A model generated the notes under the pieces. The model made no database searches, had not been told where the DNA came from, and saw nothing but the letters and a program-made list of their open reading frames with translations. A program made the position numbers and the translations under genes. A DNA stretch of 64,000 bases from Flavobacterium sp. (GTDB taxonomy: Bacteria > Bacteroidota > Bacteroidia > Flavobacteriales > Flavobacteriaceae), in the NCBI GenBank assembly GCA_015234525.1, contig JADGMX010000033.1, positions 59,527 to 123,526 of the forward strand, written 5' to 3'. This document shows positions 62,212-64,000 of the stretch, piece after piece (within the stretch, counting starts at the first letter, position 1; each line of letters begins with the position of its first letter).

Positions 62212-64000
62212 ATGAAGAGACTATTACTTTTTGTGGCTATTTTTTCGTTTTGGAGCGGGTTTTCACAGGCGATTGATGTGTCGACAAATGCTTATACCGT
62301 ACCTCAATTGATTGAAGAAGTCCTCTTCGGCACGGGGTCGAATGGCGGTGGCGGTGCGTGTGCGGGTTCGATTTCCAATATTTCATGGAGCACGGGTACA
62401 AATTTTGGTTCTGATAATGGAATTGGCTATTTTACCAATTTCAATCCATCGTTTCCCCTTTCATCGGGCGTCATTTTATCTACTGGAAACGCCAATAATG
62501 CTGAGGGTCCAAACAACACCGTGCTAGGCGATGGTGCAGTATCCTGGCCTGGCGATAGTGATCTGTTCAATTATATTCAGGGTCTGGGTATTGATCCCGG
62601 GCTGGAAGATTATAATAACGCGACGGTGTTGGAATTTGATTTTACACCGTTAACCGATTGGATGAGTTTTGATTTCTTATTTGCGTCTGAAGAATATGGT
62701 GACTGGCAATGTTTATATTCAGACGCATTTGCATTTTTTCTTACCGACGTTACTGCAGGAACGCCTCCTGTTAATTTGGCAGTGATTCCTAATACAACCA
62801 CGCCGATATCCGTCGTTACCATTCGGGATATGCAACATAATACCGGCTGTTCAAGCCAAAACCCATTTTATTTTGCCAATTTTAATGGTGATGGAAATGC
62901 CGGAAATTCTGCCACAAATTTTAATGGGGAAACAATATTAATGACTGCTGGTGCTACGGTGGTACCCAATCATGTTTATCACATCAAATTAGTGATTGCC
63001 GACCGAAATGACCAAAATTTCGATTCAGCGGTATTCTTAGGTGGAGGAAGTTTTAATATTGGACAAGCTAACATTTTAGCGGGTGGTGAGTATGAAGGTG
63101 TCGAGGATTTTACAATTGGCACCGGAACGCCAATTTGCGGCGGTAGCGAACTGATTTTGAACGCCGGTCCATCGCCAATTTCAGGTGCAAACTATTCTTG
63201 GGCACATGATGGTGTAACAATTCCGAATTCTAACAGTTTTAGTCACGTAGTTACTGAGCCGGGAATTTATACGGTTACGGTCGAGTTTGCTTCAGGTTGT
63301 GAACAGTCAGATTCGATTCAGGTCGATTTTTCTGCAGAAACAAATTTAGGAGACCCGATTGACATTTGCCCGATAGACGGGACGACATTCAACTTAACGT
63401 TGAACACGCCGATAATTTTGAATGGAAATGGTGGTGATATTACTTATCATCAGTCGGCTGAAGATGCTGCATTCGGAATTCCGATTACAAATCCGCAAGC
63501 TTATCAAGGCGAGTTGGGTCAGACGATTTATGCAACGTATCCCGATTTTAATACAGGTTGTACGTCAGTTCGAAGTTTCCAGCTTAAGATCTGTGATGCA
63601 ACAGCGCAAACTCCACCTGACATGATTCTATGCGAGGATTCTGTTGTTGATGGTAGTGTAGAATTCGATTTGACTGAGCAAATTCCGGATATTTTAGGTG
63701 ATGCCGATAGTGCTGATTTCACGATTACCTTTCATACAACTTTAGCCGCTGCTCAAGCTGATTCAGGTGCGATCGGCAATTCGGCTGATTTTGCAAACTC
63801 GTCTAATCCGCAGACAATTTATGTTCGTTTTGAAAATAACGTGGATCCTACGATTTATTCGACAGTATCGTTTCAGTTGATTGTTTTGCCACCACCAACA
63901 ACACCAACTCCATCTAACATAGTTGAATGTGATTCGTATACGCTACCGGGACTTCCGGCGGGAAGCACTTACCATTCAGAGTCTGGCGGTAGCCCGACGA
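62212..64000 (+). CDS. Choice-of-anchor L surface protein (partial, runs off the right edge)
   Basis: The first 596 codons are present with no stop. A signal peptide (KRLLLFVAIFSFWSGFSQ) is followed by a choice-of-anchor L domain (about residues 30-290): LIEEVLFGTG, GVILSTGNANNAEGPN, FDFLFASEEYGDWQC, TDVTAGTPPVNLA, IKLVIADRNDQNFDSAVFLG. After that come Ig/PKD-like segments (YSWAHDGVTIPNSNS, GIYTVTVEFASGCEQSD) and repeats with CPIDGTTFNLT and CEDSVVDGSVEFDLTEQ. In Bacteroidota such proteins are normally large and end with a type IX sorting domain, which would be outside the window. Confidence 0.92.
   Translation, partial: MKRLLLFVAIFSFWSGFSQAIDVSTNAYTVPQLIEEVLFGTGSNGGGGACAGSISNISWSTGTNFGSDNGIGYFTNFNPSFPLSSGVILSTGNANNAEGPNNTVLGDGAVSWPGDSDLFNYIQGLGIDPGLEDYNNATVLEFDFTPLTDWMSFDFLFASEEYGDWQCLYSDAFAFFLTDVTAGTPPVNLAVIPNTTTPISVVTIRDMQHNTGCSSQNPFYFANFNGDGNAGNSATNFNGETILMTAGATVVPNHVYHIKLVIADRNDQNFDSAVFLGGGSFNIGQANILAGGEYEGVEDFTIGTGTPICGGSELILNAGPSPISGANYSWAHDGVTIPNSNSFSHVVTEPGIYTVTVEFASGCEQSDSIQVDFSAETNLGDPIDICPIDGTTFNLTLNTPIILNGNGGDITYHQSAEDAAFGIPITNPQAYQGELGQTIYATYPDFNTGCTSVRSFQLKICDATAQTPPDMILCEDSVVDGSVEFDLTEQIPDILGDADSADFTITFHTTLAAAQADSGAIGNSADFANSSNPQTIYVRFENNVDPTIYSTVSFQLIVLPPPTTPTPSNIVECDSYTLPGLPAGSTYHSESGGSPT

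Noticed and set aside
1..64000. CRISPR arrays, insertion sequences, prophage or defence islands
   Set aside because: I saw no regularly spaced direct repeats, transposase, integrase, phage structural or restriction genes anywhere in the window.

Overview
The window reads as chromosome from a member of Flavobacteriaceae (Bacteroidota), close to Flavobacterium. The signs are: a complete alternative complex III operon joined to cytochrome oxidase genes; SprA/Sov of the type IX secretion system next to a RemB-like gliding gene; a DUF2723 membrane glycosyltransferase; a secreted choice-of-anchor L protein; and promoters of the Bacteroidota type (TAnnTTTG at -7, often TTG or TTTG near -33) in front of about twenty genes. 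Most genes lack a clear Shine-Dalgarno sequence. I see no prophage, insertion sequence or CRISPR array. Nearly everything is core or conserved accessory genome.

Layout. 1-1.3 kb (minus): rplM-rpsI-rpsB ribosomal operon, with a good promoter and a small hairpin at the predicted 5' end. 1.3-1.6 kb: 328-bp divergent spacer holding a 33-bp imperfect palindrome. 1.6-7.7 kb: LacI-family regulator, then (minus) a DUF1579 lipoprotein plus secreted serine hydrolase pair, and polA. 7.8-13.3 kb: membrane metallophosphoesterase, a thioredoxin fold without active-site cysteines, NodB deacetylase and the DUF2723 protein. 13.5 kb: tRNA-Gln(TTG) and a strong bidirectional terminator shared with a universal stress protein gene. 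14.5-19.2 kb: rimP-nusA-infB, preceded by a terminator-like hairpin in the leader. 19.3 kb: SPOR protein. 19.9-31.5 kb: actABCDEF-coxBA, the quinol-to-oxygen electron transfer module. 31.6-37.1 kb: GNAT protein, ruvB, queG, malic enzyme/PTA fusion, ruvA. 37.1-48.1 kb: sprA, gcvH, VanZ-like gene, deoC, remB-like gene. 48.2-53.3 kb: second oxidase locus (ctaB, two different subunit III genes, subunit IV, a thioredoxin-like protein, SCO, DUF420, a small CxxC protein). 53.3-64 kb: DUF4403 lipoprotein, TolC plus HlyD adaptor, tsaB, a secreted unknown, a DUF255/YyaL protein, an Nfu/NifU protein, and the start of a large surface protein that runs off the right edge.

How the parts fit. ActA-F would pass electrons from menaquinol to c-type hemes and on to CoxA/CoxB. 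The second locus supplies heme O synthesis (CtaB), copper delivery (SCO) and the remaining oxidase subunits. SprA is the outer-membrane channel of type IX secretion; RemB is linked to gliding. The choice-of-anchor L protein is plausible type IX cargo, although its C-terminal sorting domain lies outside the window.

The most interesting non-coding signal is two sorts of intergenic hairpin repeat. All five elements seen (after polA, infB, ruvB, queG and the Nfu gene) start within about 55 bp of a stop codon. The three clearly homologous ones point in the direction of the gene they follow, which suggests a role at the 3' ends of transcripts. The rimP leader hairpin is a second good candidate for an RNA-level control element. 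I found no clearly new multi-gene system.
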